A DNA stretch of 64,000 bases from Anaerolineae bacterium (GTDB taxonomy: Bacteria > Chloroflexota > Anaerolineae > Aggregatilineales > Phototrophicaceae). A program made the position numbers and the translations under genes. The stretch covers positions 136,440 to 200,439 of the forward strand of contig JAHDWN010000005.1 in NCBI GenBank assembly GCA_023382675.1, in the 5' to 3' direction. The notes under the pieces were generated by a model. It worked only from the letters and a program-made list of their open reading frames with translations, did no database searches and was not told the DNA's origin. Below are positions 45,415 to 54,027 of the stretch, piece after piece. Numbering within the stretch: position 1 is the stretch's first letter; each line of letters opens with the position of its first letter.

Positions 45415-45490
45415 ACCTGACCAACCCCAAATGTACCGGGGGCGAATGATCATGATTTTGAATCACGTCATGCTCCGGTGATGCCAACTT

Positions 45491-47077
45491 ATGTCTGAAC
45501 AACGCCGCAACTATCTGTACTTCGCCGTTTTCGTCAGCGGCATGACGACGCTCGCAGTCGAGATCACCGCCTCGCGCCTGCTCGGCAGCGTCTTCGGCAC
45601 CAGCAATCTGATCTGGGCCAACGTCATCGGCCTGATCCTGCTCTTCCTGACGGCGGGCTACTTCCTCGGCGGCAGGCTGGCCGACCGCAGCCCACAGCCC
45701 GCGCGCTTTTACCAGATTCTGCTCTGGGGTGCGTTCTGCAATGCACTCGTGCCGCTGCTGGCGAGGCCGGTGCTGGCGCTGGCGGCGCGCTCGGTCCAGG
45801 GCATCGAGGCAGGGCTGGCGATTGGCTCGTTCGCGGTCGTGCTGCTGCTCTTCGCCGCGCCGATCACGCTGCTCGGCATGGTCTCGCCGTTCGCGATCCG
45901 GCTGGCGGTCGATGACGCCGAGCGCGCGGGCAGCATCAGCGGGCGCATCTACGCCATCAGCACCCTGGGCAGCCTGATCGGCACATTTCTGCCCGTGCTC
46001 GTGATCACGCCAGAGGTCGGCACGTTCTGGACGTTCCTGATCTTCGCCGCGCTGCTCTACATCGTCGGTTTGATCGGCCTGCTGCGCGCACGCGGGACAG
46101 CCGCCCTGCGCTACCTGTGGATGCTGGTCGTGATCGCCGGGCTGGCAGCGCTCGCCCTGAGCCAGCCGGTGCGCGCCGCGCCGCCGGGACAGACGATCCT
46201 CTACCAGACCGAGAGCGCCTACAACTACATCCAGGTCACAGAGGACGCGCAAGGCGCGCGCTATCTCTATCTCAACGAAGGCCAGGGCGTCCACAGCGAA
46301 TGGCATCCGGCGCAAATCCTGACCGGGCGCACGTGGGATTTCTTCCTGGCCGCGCCCTATTTCAACCCGCCGCCGTATGCCCCGGATGACGTGCAGGCGC
46401 TGGCGATTGTCGGGCTGGCCGCGGGCACGATTGCGCGCCAGTACACTGCCGTGTACCCGGACATCCCCATCGACGGCATCGAGATCGACCCGGCCATCGT
46501 CGCGGCGGGCGCGCGCTACTTCGATATGAACGCCGCCGCCATGCCCAATCTGACGGTCTACACCGAAGACGCACGCTACGTCGTCAAGACCCTGCCGCGC
46601 CGCTACAGCGTGATCGGCATCGACGCCTACCGCCCGCCCTACATCCCGTGGCAGTTGTGTACGGTCGAATTCTTCCGCGAGGTGCGCGACCGGCTGGCCG
46701 ACGACGGCGTGGTCGTCATCAACGTCGGGCGCACGCAGACCGACCGCCGCCTGGTCGATGCGCTGGCGGCAACGCTGCTGGAGGTCTTCCCCAGCGTCGA
46801 GGCGATGGACGTGCCCTATTCGTTCAACACGATCCTGGTCGCGACCGTCCAGCCGAGCGACAGCGCTGACCTGGACGCCAACCTCGCTGCCCTGCCCGCC
46901 GATGCCAGCCCGCTCCTGCGCCAGACGCTGGAGTTGGCGGCGTCGACGCGCGTGGCGCTCACGCCGTCGGATCTAGTCTTCACCGACGACCACGCGCCGG
47001 TCGAGCGGCTGGTCGATTCGCTCGTGCTCAACTTCCTGCTCAGCGGCGGCGCGGAACAACTGAGGCAGAACCCATAG
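45491..47077 (+). CDS. Spermidine synthase-like protein with N-terminal membrane domain
   Basis: A 528-residue protein of the fused MFS-like/spermidine-synthase type. The N-terminal 220 residues hold about seven helices with AVEITASRLLGSVFGTSNLI, then AGYFLGGRLADRSPQPARFY, and TLGSLIGTFLPVLVITPEVG. The C-terminal part (about 230-528) is a spermidine-synthase-like Rossmann domain: VGLAAGTIARQYTAVYPDI, then GIEIDPAIVAAGARYFDMN, then DARYVVKTLPRRYSVIGIDA and YRPPYIPWQLCTVEFFREV. The aminopropyl-acceptor Asp lies in the IGIDAYR stretch. Whether membrane-bound members make polyamines is not established. Confidence 0.9.
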   Translation: MSEQRRNYLYFAVFVSGMTTLAVEITASRLLGSVFGTSNLIWANVIGLILLFLTAGYFLGGRLADRSPQPARFYQILLWGAFCNALVPLLARPVLALAARSVQGIEAGLAIGSFAVVLLLFAAPITLLGMVSPFAIRLAVDDAERAGSISGRIYAISTLGSLIGTFLPVLVITPEVGTFWTFLIFAALLYIVGLIGLLRARGTAALRYLWMLVVIAGLAALALSQPVRAAPPGQTILYQTESAYNYIQVTEDAQGARYLYLNEGQGVHSEWHPAQILTGRTWDFFLAAPYFNPPPYAPDDVQALAIVGLAAGTIARQYTAVYPDIPIDGIEIDPAIVAAGARYFDMNAAAMPNLTVYTEDARYVVKTLPRRYSVIGIDAYRPPYIPWQLCTVEFFREVRDRLADDGVVVINVGRTQTDRRLVDALAATLLEVFPSVEAMDVPYSFNTILVATVQPSDSADLDANLAALPADASPLLRQTLELAASTRVALTPSDLVFTDDHAPVERLVDSLVLNFLLSGGAEQLRQNP

Positions 47078-47120
47078 AATGTCCTATCAGCATTGGCCGT
47101 CAGAAGATAGCACCCAAAGA

Positions 47121-48080
47121 TTATGAATCCTCGGCGGACTTCTCAGATTGCCATGTCCACTTCGCATTAAGGGCCGTGATAACGTTATCTAGTGTTGGCA
47201 TCATGTGGGCAATTGTCACACGTTTTAGCCAGAGGATTCGAGAAAGTTCCGCCAACTCCGACACGGGCAATGTGATCTTATAAACGTCACCAACATTAGC
47301 ATCAATTAGAGATCTCCATACACCTGTTTTGAGAAATTCAACATCGGCGCGGCAGTCGAGTGTGAACACTCCCTCTTGGGAATGAATGTAGGTGCTATAC
47401 CCTTTATTCACCTCTACAAGGCGAACGTCGTGCTTCAAATAGAAGGAATGTATCGCGTACACGGCAATATGTGTTGCATTTCTTGAGATACCTTGAGTCG
47501 CGAAAAAGGCAGCGAATAGAGGATTCTTTGTCCAATCTAAGAGCCGCGTAGATACACCATGATGTTGTGCTATAGCAATGGATGCCAAGGCAACGGATTC
47601 TTTATTCCAGAATCGATAGACTTCTTCCTCATTCTTCAGTATGCCAACGTACTTTCTCGCCAGTTTTGTTCCAAATGTGTGAAATTGCGTCGGCATGAGT
47701 AGACTGTCGTTTAGATTCAAGCTATCAGCAAGTTCAAAGAACTCCCTTAGATTGCGAATTTCAGCGAAGAGTTGGGTCAATACGATTTGAATTGACTCGT
47801 GACTGAATTCGGAAACACGAGTGATATAGCTTTGGAGACACTCTATAACATCTTCTATGAAACCCGGTCTTTGCGAGCGGGCGATCTTCATCTGGTCGCT
47901 TACACCTTCAGAATCAGTTCGCAATGATGAGGGAACGAGTCGCCAATTGGTATCAGCTTGCCCTCTGAAGATCCACCAGTTTCTCCAACGGTCCTCTGCC
48001 CAACGTTCGCTACTTGGATCTAGTTCTTTCACGAATTCTCGCGCAGAGTTACAAGCTATCTCTTTAACTTGTTCCTCCAT
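47121..48080 (-). CDS. FRG-domain protein, AT-rich
   Basis: A 319-residue protein with an FRG domain (PF08867): WWIFRGQADTNWRLVPSSLR near the N-terminus with the eponymous F-R-G, and the second conserved block AIAQHHGVSTRLLDWTKNPL followed by FAAFFATQG. FRG domains occur in mobile islands and in suspected toxin or defence proteins; the biochemical function is unknown. The gene is distinctly AT-rich with a different codon style from its neighbours, so it was probably acquired. Two ATGs are possible. 48080 has AGGAGG at 9 bases and is chosen; 48086 is only 3 bases away. No partner gene of similar composition is next to it. Confidence 0.87.
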   Translation of the reverse strand: MEEQVKEIACNSAREFVKELDPSSERWAEDRWRNWWIFRGQADTNWRLVPSSLRTDSEGVSDQMKIARSQRPGFIEDVIECLQSYITRVSEFSHESIQIVLTQLFAEIRNLREFFELADSLNLNDSLLMPTQFHTFGTKLARKYVGILKNEEEVYRFWNKESVALASIAIAQHHGVSTRLLDWTKNPLFAAFFATQGISRNATHIAVYAIHSFYLKHDVRLVEVNKGYSTYIHSQEGVFTLDCRADVEFLKTGVWRSLIDANVGDVYKITLPVSELAELSRILWLKRVTIAHMMPTLDNVITALNAKWTWQSEKSAEDS

Positions 48081-48242
48081 CGTCATGAGCCTCCTATGAG
48101 ACAGCTATAGTCTTCGATCTGGGTGTTACGAGTAGATCATAGCCTTTTTGATTTGCTAGACACCACAATATCTTGCTTACCCGAAGCAAGTAGGCTCGCT
48201 GCCGTGCTACAATACCTGTGAGAGCTGATATGGAGTGGCATC

Positions 48243-48866
48243 ATGGCCGTCGTGCGCAGCCTATCGTCGCTGGAAGTTCTGCCGACCATTACCCCAGCAG
48301 AATATCTGAGCCGCGAGCGCAACAGCAGCGACAAGCACGAGTATATCGACGGCCTCGTCTACATGATGGCAGGGGCAAAAGAAAACCAGGTCCTGATTGT
48401 CCACAACGTCAGCCGCACACTCGGCAATCAACTGGATGACCGCCCAGGCAAGGTTTACACCAGTGACATGAAAGTCCGCCTGACCCCGACCACCTACGTC
48501 TATCCTGATGTCGCGGTCGTGTGTGGCGACGCCGACTTCGAGGATGATGAACACGACGTACTGCTCAACCCGGCGCTGATCATCGAAGTGCTGTCGTCGT
48601 CTACCGAATACTATGATCGTGGGCTGAAGTTCCGCCGCTACCAACACCTAGCGTCGCTGCAAGAATATGTCTTGATCGCGCAGAATGCCGCCTGCGTTGA
48701 ACGGTTCGTCCGCCAGCCTGACGGGCAGTACCGTCGAAGACATGAGTACAAGCATCGAACTCGCCTCGATTGGATGCACATTGGCACTGGCCGACGTCTA
48801 CAAGAAGGTCACTTTCGACTCTTAGTGCCTCTATCGTTATCCCTGAAGATGATATACTCCCTCTGA
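48243..48866 (+). CDS. Uma2-family nuclease, frameshifted near the 3' end
   Basis: Uma2 (DUF820) protein of the PD-(D/E)xK restriction-endonuclease-like fold. Seen: ITPAEYLSRERNSSDKHEYI, DGLVYMMAGAKENQVLIVHN, TYVYPDVAVVCGD, ALIIEVLSSSTEYYDRGLKF and ASLQEYVLIAQNAACVERFV. After RQPDGQY near 48725 the open frame loses resemblance. The next frame, ending at TAG 48823-48825, reads the usual Uma2 terminus IELASIGCTLALADVYKKVT. A +1 shift around 48729-48737 therefore joins the two. The core nuclease residues lie before the break, so a product with an altered tail may still be made. Function in the cell is unknown; Uma2 genes are multicopy in such genomes. Confidence 0.82.
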   Translation: MAVVRSLSSLEVLPTITPAEYLSRERNSSDKHEYIDGLVYMMAGAKENQVLIVHNVSRTLGNQLDDRPGKVYTSDMKVRLTPTTYVYPDVAVVCGDADFEDDEHDVLLNPALIIEVLSSSTEYYDRGLKFRRYQHLASLQEYVLIAQNAACVERFVRQPDGQYRRRHEYKHRTRLDWMHIGTGRRLQEGHFRLLVPLSLSLKMIYSL

Positions 48867-48886
48867 CAACGATTGAGGACAGCAGC

Positions 48887-49468
48887 ATGGTCGCGGCACG
48901 TCACCACATCTGGACAGTTGCGCAATACCTCGATTACGAGCGAGGCAGCAACGTCAAACACGAATTTCTGGACGGCTCGGTCTACGCCATGACCGGCGCG
49001 AGCAAGGTACACAACACCATCACCTTCAACCTCGGCAGCCACCTGGGGCCGCAGATGCGCGGCAGGGGCTGCCAGGGGTTCGCCAGTGATATGCGCGTGC
49101 GCACGCCGTCGGGCCTGTATGCCTACCCCGACATGAGCATCGTCTGTGGCACACCCGATGTCGTCAAAGAAGTCGGGCAGGATACGCTGTGTAATCCGAC
49201 GGTGCTGTTCGAGATCCTTTCGCCCTCCACCCAGGCCTACGACCGCGGCGAGAAGTTCCGCCACTATCGCAGCCTGCCCTCGTTGCAAGCCTACGTCTTG
49301 ATCAGCCAGAGTGAGCCACACATCGAACACTACGCCCGTCAGTCCGGCGACAGCTGGCTCTTGAGCGAAGCGAACGGCCTGGCCGCCAGTGTCGCGCTGG
49401 AGAGCATCGGCTGTACCTTGTCGCTGGGGGAAATCTATCTGAACGTGGATTTCGACACCCAACCATGA
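48887..49468 (+). CDS. Uma2-family nuclease
   Basis: An intact 193-residue Uma2 protein: VAQYLDYERGSNVKHEFLDG, SVYAMTGASKVHNTITFNLG, LYAYPDMSIVCG (active-site Asp), TVLFEILSPSTQAYDRGEKF (Glu and Lys positions) and SLPSLQAYVLISQSEPHIEH, ending ALESIGCTLSLGEIYLNVDF. The frame is open from 48770, but ATG 48887 follows GAGGACAG and matches the family N-terminus. Its stop overlaps the DUF1461 start by four bases (ATGA). Compared with the previous Uma2 gene, this copy shows where the frameshift lies. Confidence 0.9.
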   Translation: MVAARHHIWTVAQYLDYERGSNVKHEFLDGSVYAMTGASKVHNTITFNLGSHLGPQMRGRGCQGFASDMRVRTPSGLYAYPDMSIVCGTPDVVKEVGQDTLCNPTVLFEILSPSTQAYDRGEKFRHYRSLPSLQAYVLISQSEPHIEHYARQSGDSWLLSEANGLAASVALESIGCTLSLGEIYLNVDFDTQP

Positions 49469-50181
49469 AACTCGATTCTCCCAGCGCGCTCGTACACGAT
49501 GAGGCCATCACCGCCGCCGCACCGCGCAGCCTGCCGCTCGTTTCGCTGGCGGCGTGGCTGCTGTCGCTGGCCGTGCCGATCCTGCTCGTGCTCATCAACG
49601 TCCGGCTTGTCATGTCGCCGCTGTTCGTGCAGATCGAGTACCAGCGCCCCGGCTTCCCGGACGACATCTTCGGCTTCACGCGCGAAGACCGCCTGACCTA
49701 TGCGCCCTACGCTATCGCCTACCTGATCGATAACCGTGACATCAGCTACCTGGGCAACCTGCGCTTCGAAGATGGCTCGCCGCTCTTCAACAGCCGCGAA
49801 CTGCACCACATGCGCGATGTGCAGACGGTCACGCGCTATGCCTTCGTGGTCGGAATCGCGGCGGGTGTCATCGCCGCCGCTTGCGCCGTCACACTCTACC
49901 GGGCGCGGCAGACTGCGATGCTGCGCATGGCACTTTTGCGCGGCGCGCTGATGACGTTGATCGCGATCGGCGTGGTCATCGTGCTGGCGGTTGTCGGCTG
50001 GCAAATGTTCTTCACCGGCTTTCACCAACTGTTCTTCTCCGAGGGCACGTGGTATTTCCTGACCTCGGACACGCTCATCCGCCTGTTCCCAGAGCAGTTC
50101 TGGTTCGACGCAGCGCTCACCATCGGCGGGCTATCGGCGCTGGAGGCGCTCGTCATTTGGCGGATAACACGCCGAGGCTAA
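49465..50181 (+). CDS. DUF1461 integral membrane protein
   Basis: A 238-residue membrane protein of the TIGR01906/DUF1461 family, function unknown. Four helices: LPLVSLAAWLLSLAVPILLV, YAFVVGIAAGVIAAACAVTL, GALMTLIAIGVVIVLAVVGW, and AALTIGGLSALEALVIWRI. An extracytoplasmic part holds DIFGFTREDRLTYAPYAIAY and ELHHMRDV. The family hallmark FHQLFFSEGTWYFLTSDTLI is followed by RLFPEQFWFD. It overlaps the Uma2 gene by four bases, so the two are co-transcribed here although a functional link is unlikely. Confidence 0.9.
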   Translation: MKLDSPSALVHDEAITAAAPRSLPLVSLAAWLLSLAVPILLVLINVRLVMSPLFVQIEYQRPGFPDDIFGFTREDRLTYAPYAIAYLIDNRDISYLGNLRFEDGSPLFNSRELHHMRDVQTVTRYAFVVGIAAGVIAAACAVTLYRARQTAMLRMALLRGALMTLIAIGVVIVLAVVGWQMFFTGFHQLFFSEGTWYFLTSDTLIRLFPEQFWFDAALTIGGLSALEALVIWRITRRG

Positions 50182-50266
50182 ACTGATGAACTGACCTCTT
50201 GCGGCGCTCAAACGAACCTTCTACAATCTTGCCAGCGAGCGTGATATTTGCTGCGGGAGCAGACTG

Positions 50267-51334
50267 ATGGTGGACACTACACCTGGTTCACCACCGCAGG
50301 GCTTGGTGACATCACAGCGACCATATGCGCCAAGCCTGAGCGATCTCCTGTTCGATTTGATTGATCGGCTGCCGGGGCACCCGTGGCTTTTTTATGCCTC
50401 GCTCTGGCTGATCCTGATGCTGGTGGAACTGGTCGTCAACCAGACGACGGTGCTTTCACAGCCGCTCTATGTCGTCACACTGACAGCACCGTTTGTCCTG
50501 GCACTCATGCACTGGACGGATAACCTGGCACGCGCGGCACTGGAAGAATTCCATCCGGTCATGGATTGCGACGACACGATGTACGCATCGCTCGCCTACC
50601 GCCTAACGACAACACCCGCCATCTATCTGCTGGGTGGCTGCGTCGCCGGCGTGCTCGCAGGGGGGATCTATTACGCAGTCGTGCCGGTTCCGACGCGTGC
50701 CGCCATCTTCCAGATTTCAGCCTCCGAGCTTTCTACTCACTACCATCACTTCATCGGCATTGTTGATCTGGCAGCGGCCTTTGTCCTGATCGCCTTCATG
50801 CGCCACAAGATGCAGATCATGCGCGAAATCCTGGCGAAGTGGGCGAACGTCAATTTGTTCGATCTACGCCGCGTCTATGCGTTCTCGCGGACGACCGCCT
50901 TCAGCGCCATCAGCCTGACAGTGCTCGTCTACCTGTGGCTGGGCAGCCTGACCTTCCTCAACCAGAACACCATCCTGATCCTCGTGCTCGGAGGGCTGCT
51001 CGTGAACGGGGCGATCTCTTTCGCGCTGCCACTGGTGGATACCCACCAACTGCTGGTTACGGAAAAGCGGCGGCTGCTGCTGGATAACGCCCGCCGCACC
51101 GAAGCGATGACCGCCGAACTCCGCCGCAGGATCGACGGCGGCGACGAAACGCTCACGGGCATGGATAACGTCTACAAAACGCTCCACAGCCTGGAGATCG
51201 AACACACGGCCCTGCAGCGGGTCGCGACGTGGCCGTGGCAGCCGGAGACTGCCCGGCTGGTTGCGCTGGCCGTCTTCTTCCCGATTGCGCTCTGGGTCAT
51301 TCAGCAGATTTTGCGCCGCATCCTGGTCATGTGA
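50267..51334 (+). CDS. Membrane protein, tandem paralog 1 of 3, unknown family
   Basis: A 355-residue membrane protein without a family I recognise, first of three tandem paralogs. Shared blocks are YAPSLSDLLFDLIDRLPGHP, then DNLARAALEEFHPVMDCDDT and YASLAYRLTTTPAIYL, then FDLRRVYAFSRTTAFSAISL, and THQLLVTEKRRLLLDNARRT near the cytoplasmic end. About five helices are visible, with a C-terminal coiled-coil-like part (LRRRIDGGDETLTGMDNVYK) before a last helix. It is the most divergent copy: the block YHTWHQLRTV of the other two is MRHKMQIMREI. The ATG at 50267 follows GGGAGCAG. Confidence 0.75.
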   Translation: MVDTTPGSPPQGLVTSQRPYAPSLSDLLFDLIDRLPGHPWLFYASLWLILMLVELVVNQTTVLSQPLYVVTLTAPFVLALMHWTDNLARAALEEFHPVMDCDDTMYASLAYRLTTTPAIYLLGGCVAGVLAGGIYYAVVPVPTRAAIFQISASELSTHYHHFIGIVDLAAAFVLIAFMRHKMQIMREILAKWANVNLFDLRRVYAFSRTTAFSAISLTVLVYLWLGSLTFLNQNTILILVLGGLLVNGAISFALPLVDTHQLLVTEKRRLLLDNARRTEAMTAELRRRIDGGDETLTGMDNVYKTLHSLEIEHTALQRVATWPWQPETARLVALAVFFPIALWVIQQILRRILVM

Positions 51335-51345
51335 GAGCTAACGCG

Positions 51346-52434
51346 ATGGCAAACAGCGTCACCGCTCCCGCGCACTTCGATGCGCCGCCCGTGTCTTCAA
51401 ATCGACCGTACGCGCCGAGTTGGATCGATCATCTCTGTTTCCGCATCGACCGGCTACCCGGTCCCAGTTGGCTGGCATTTGTTGGGGCGTGGGCTGTCCT
51501 GGTCCTGATCGATGTCGTGCTGCGCGCCCAGGGCAATGGACAGAGCCTGCCAACGCCGTTCACGCTCGTCTATTATGCGACGCCGATCTATGTGCTCTGG
51601 CTGATGCACACGCTCGACCGGCTGGCGGGCCGTGCGCTGCGCCAGTTCTACCCGGCGCTGGAATGCGACGAGACGACCTATCGCGAGCTGCGCTTCCGGC
51701 TGACGACCATGCCTGCGCGCCCGGCGCTGCTGGCCTCGGTTGCCGGTCTATTCATTGGCCCGTTCTACCTGATGCTGATCCCGTTCCAGCAGCAAATCGC
51801 GCTCCTGGAGATAGATCCTGTCCAGGCCGGCGGCGCTGCGCTGGTGATCGTCTGCCAGATCGTCGGCATTTTCATCGGCATTGTCACCGGCGTCTTCGTC
51901 TATCACACCTGGCACCAACTGCGCACCGTCAACATTATCTACCGTGAGCATACGCGCGTGACACTGATCGACCAGATGCCGCTGTATGCGTTCGCCAATC
52001 TGAGCGCCGCCACCGCCATCGGCATGCTGGTCGATACCTACGCCTGGTCGCTCGCCAGCCCGCTCATCGGGCAAAACAGTCTGTTCGCCGCCTGGCAGGT
52101 CATCTTCAGCATCGTGTGCGCGCTCACGTTCATCGCGCCGCTCATCGGCACCCACAATCTGCTCAAGGCCAAACGTGACGAGCGGCTGCGGGATGTCAGC
52201 CGGCGTTTGCAGCAGGTAACGGGCAAGCTCTACCAACGGGTGGACGCCGGGCAGGTCTCCGACATGGATGATCTGAACAAAGCGATCCAGAGCCTGGAAC
52301 TTGAGTATCAAATCGTCAAACGTCTGCCCACCTGGCCGTGGAGTCCAGAGACACCCCGTGCATTCATATTGACTCTGCTCCTCCCGATCCTGCTCTGGCT
52401 GATCGAAGAAGTCCTGAACCGGTTGATCACCTGA
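51346..52434 (+). CDS. Membrane protein, tandem paralog 2 of 3, unknown family
   Basis: A 362-residue paralog of the flanking genes. Shared blocks are YAPSWIDHLCFRIDRLPGPS, then LDRLAGRALRQFYPALECDE and TTYRELRFRLTTMPARPALL. YHTWHQLRTVNIIYREHTRV lies between helices, and PLYAFANLSAATAIGML precedes THNLLKAKRDERLRDVSRRL. The C-terminus ends VKRLPTWPWSPETPRAFILT and a last helix. It begins 11 bases after paralog 1. The frame is open from 51229, overlapping paralog 1, but ATG 51346 aligns with the N-termini of the other copies. The function is unknown. Confidence 0.78.
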   Translation: MANSVTAPAHFDAPPVSSNRPYAPSWIDHLCFRIDRLPGPSWLAFVGAWAVLVLIDVVLRAQGNGQSLPTPFTLVYYATPIYVLWLMHTLDRLAGRALRQFYPALECDETTYRELRFRLTTMPARPALLASVAGLFIGPFYLMLIPFQQQIALLEIDPVQAGGAALVIVCQIVGIFIGIVTGVFVYHTWHQLRTVNIIYREHTRVTLIDQMPLYAFANLSAATAIGMLVDTYAWSLASPLIGQNSLFAAWQVIFSIVCALTFIAPLIGTHNLLKAKRDERLRDVSRRLQQVTGKLYQRVDAGQVSDMDDLNKAIQSLELEYQIVKRLPTWPWSPETPRAFILTLLLPILLWLIEEVLNRLIT

Positions 52435-52506
52435 GTCATCGGAAAATGATCAAGACTGATGTCGTCGTTCGGCTATCGGCAAAGGCTAACGGCTAAAGGC
52501 TCAAAA

Positions 52507-53580
52507 ATGGCAACGCTTACCACCTCATCGCCAGCACCCGCCCAGCCCATAGGCGCTGCCCGCACGTATGCGCCGAGTTGGGTTGACCGGTTCACAGCGT
52601 TCATCGACCGGCTGCCCGGCCCGCCGCTGCTCTACTACCTGGGTCTGTGGCTGGTGCTGCTCGGCACCGATCTTGTGCTGCGCAATCAGGGCGCGGAGGA
52701 ACTCCGGCTGCCACGTCCATTCGTGCTGGTGTTTCTGGTTGCCTTCCCGTACAACACGTGGCTGATCCATTATCTTGATCGGATGGCGGGCAAGGCGCTG
52801 ATGCGCTTTCGCCCCGGCCTGGAATGCGACGATGACAGCTACGACACGCTCTGCTACCGGCTGACAACCATGCCCGCGCGTCCCACGTGGCTTTCAACTC
52901 TGGCTGGCGTCATGGTCGCGCTCGTCACCCTCGGCAGCCTGTCGCTGGAGCAGCGGTTCGCGCTCGTCGCCATCGACAGCATCGGCACGCTCTACTACTT
53001 CCACCTCGTCATGGGGGCAATCGCGTTCGGCGCGGCGGCCACCATCATCTATCACACCTGGCACCAACTGCGCACTGTCAGCCATATCTACCGCAATTTC
53101 ACCATCGTCAATATCTTCGAGCAGCAGCCGCTGTATGCCTTCTCGAACCTGAGCGCGCAGACGGCGGTCGGTATCCTCTTCATCAGCTACGGCTGGACGA
53201 TTGCTGCGCCGGAAGTCTTCAACATCCCGATCACATCGATGTGGCTGCCGATCTTCAACATCATCTGTGCGCTGACGTTCGTATACCCGCTGATCGGCAT
53301 CCACAATCTGCTCAAGGGGGACAAAGAAGCGCGGCTGGTCCGCCTCAGCCAGCGGCAGCGCATGGCAGAACATGAGCTGCACCGCCGCATCGACACGCAC
53401 GAACTGGTTGACATGGACAACCTCAACAAAGCGATGCAGGCGCTCGAAGTCGAGTATCAGGCGATCAAGCGCGCGCCAACCTGGCCGTGGCATCCGGAAG
53501 CGCCGCGCGCGGTCGCCGCCGCCCTCTTCTTCCCGATCCTGCTCTACCTGATGCAGCGCATGCTGGAACAGGTGCTGTGA
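52507..53580 (+). CDS. Membrane protein, tandem paralog 3 of 3, unknown family
   Basis: A 357-residue paralog. Blocks in order: TYAPSWVDRFTAFIDRLPGP, then YLDRMAGKALMRFRPGLECD, YDTLCYRLTTMPARPTWLST, then IYHTWHQLRTVSHIYRNFTI and PLYAFSNLSAQTAVGILFIS. These are followed by GIHNLLKGDKEARLVRLSQR and IKRAPTWPWHPEAPRAVAAA. It is closer to paralog 2 than to paralog 1. ATG 52507 is chosen because the longer frame from 52459 reads through the low-complexity repeat GGCTAACGGCTAAAGGC. It is followed by a Uma2 gene fragment. Confidence 0.78.
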   Translation: MATLTTSSPAPAQPIGAARTYAPSWVDRFTAFIDRLPGPPLLYYLGLWLVLLGTDLVLRNQGAEELRLPRPFVLVFLVAFPYNTWLIHYLDRMAGKALMRFRPGLECDDDSYDTLCYRLTTMPARPTWLSTLAGVMVALVTLGSLSLEQRFALVAIDSIGTLYYFHLVMGAIAFGAAATIIYHTWHQLRTVSHIYRNFTIVNIFEQQPLYAFSNLSAQTAVGILFISYGWTIAAPEVFNIPITSMWLPIFNIICALTFVYPLIGIHNLLKGDKEARLVRLSQRQRMAEHELHRRIDTHELVDMDNLNKAMQALEVEYQAIKRAPTWPWHPEAPRAVAAALFFPILLYLMQRMLEQVL

Positions 53581-53601
53581 GCGCCGCTGCACGGGGACAA
53601 T

Positions 53602-53661
53602 TGCACACTGGCGCTGGCGGATGTCTATGCGCGCGTCACGCTCGATAGCCTGGCCCCATAA
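53602..53661 (+). pseudogene. C-terminal remnant of a Uma2 gene
   Basis: The 19 codons before TAA 53659-53661 read CTLALADVYARVTLDSLAP, the typical end of Uma2 proteins (compare IGCTLALADVYKKVTFDS in the gene at 48.2 kb). Nothing of the N-terminal part precedes it; it abuts paralog 3. It is therefore a leftover from deletion or insertion. Confidence 0.8.
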
Positions 53662-53701
53662 TGGTGGACAGTTCAATCGGACATGAATCACATTTGCGTC
53701 C

Positions 53702-53892
53702 GCCGACGACTGAAGTCGGTCGGCTAACCAAAATCAAGCGCACTCAAGGCGCTATTTTCTCGCACACTGAACCCAAAGACTGAGCACCTGAATTCAACTT
53801 AGAACTCAGGAGGGCTCTCCCCGCACCGTGAACTGTGAACCATGTACCATGAGCCCAGTTCCCCGTACTGAGCACTGAGTACTGAGCACCAT
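53702..53892. repeat. Dispersed intergenic repeat, copy B
   Basis: 53722-53788 matches 15042-15108 at 60 of 67 positions; 53828-53847 equals 15142-15161. The start carries the hairpin CCGACGACTGAAGTCGGTCGG. The end has degenerate GTACTGAGCACTGAGTACTG direct repeats, as in copy A. Apart from the Uma2 remnant, the gap 53581-54027 holds no gene. Confidence 0.88.
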
Positions 53893-54027
53893 CTTCGCGC
53901 ATCACTTCTTTAGCTCAACCCGCCACGACATCCGTCCTGATCACCCCTGCCGAATCTCACTCCAGCTTTGACATCTGGCAACAAAAATGCTACTCTCATC
54001 CTGCATCCAGGAGCGAGTCAATCGTTC

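Noticed and set aside
45374..46315. A 313-codon minus-strand frame
   Set aside because: It is antisense to the membrane part of the spermidine-synthase-like gene and lacks any motif.
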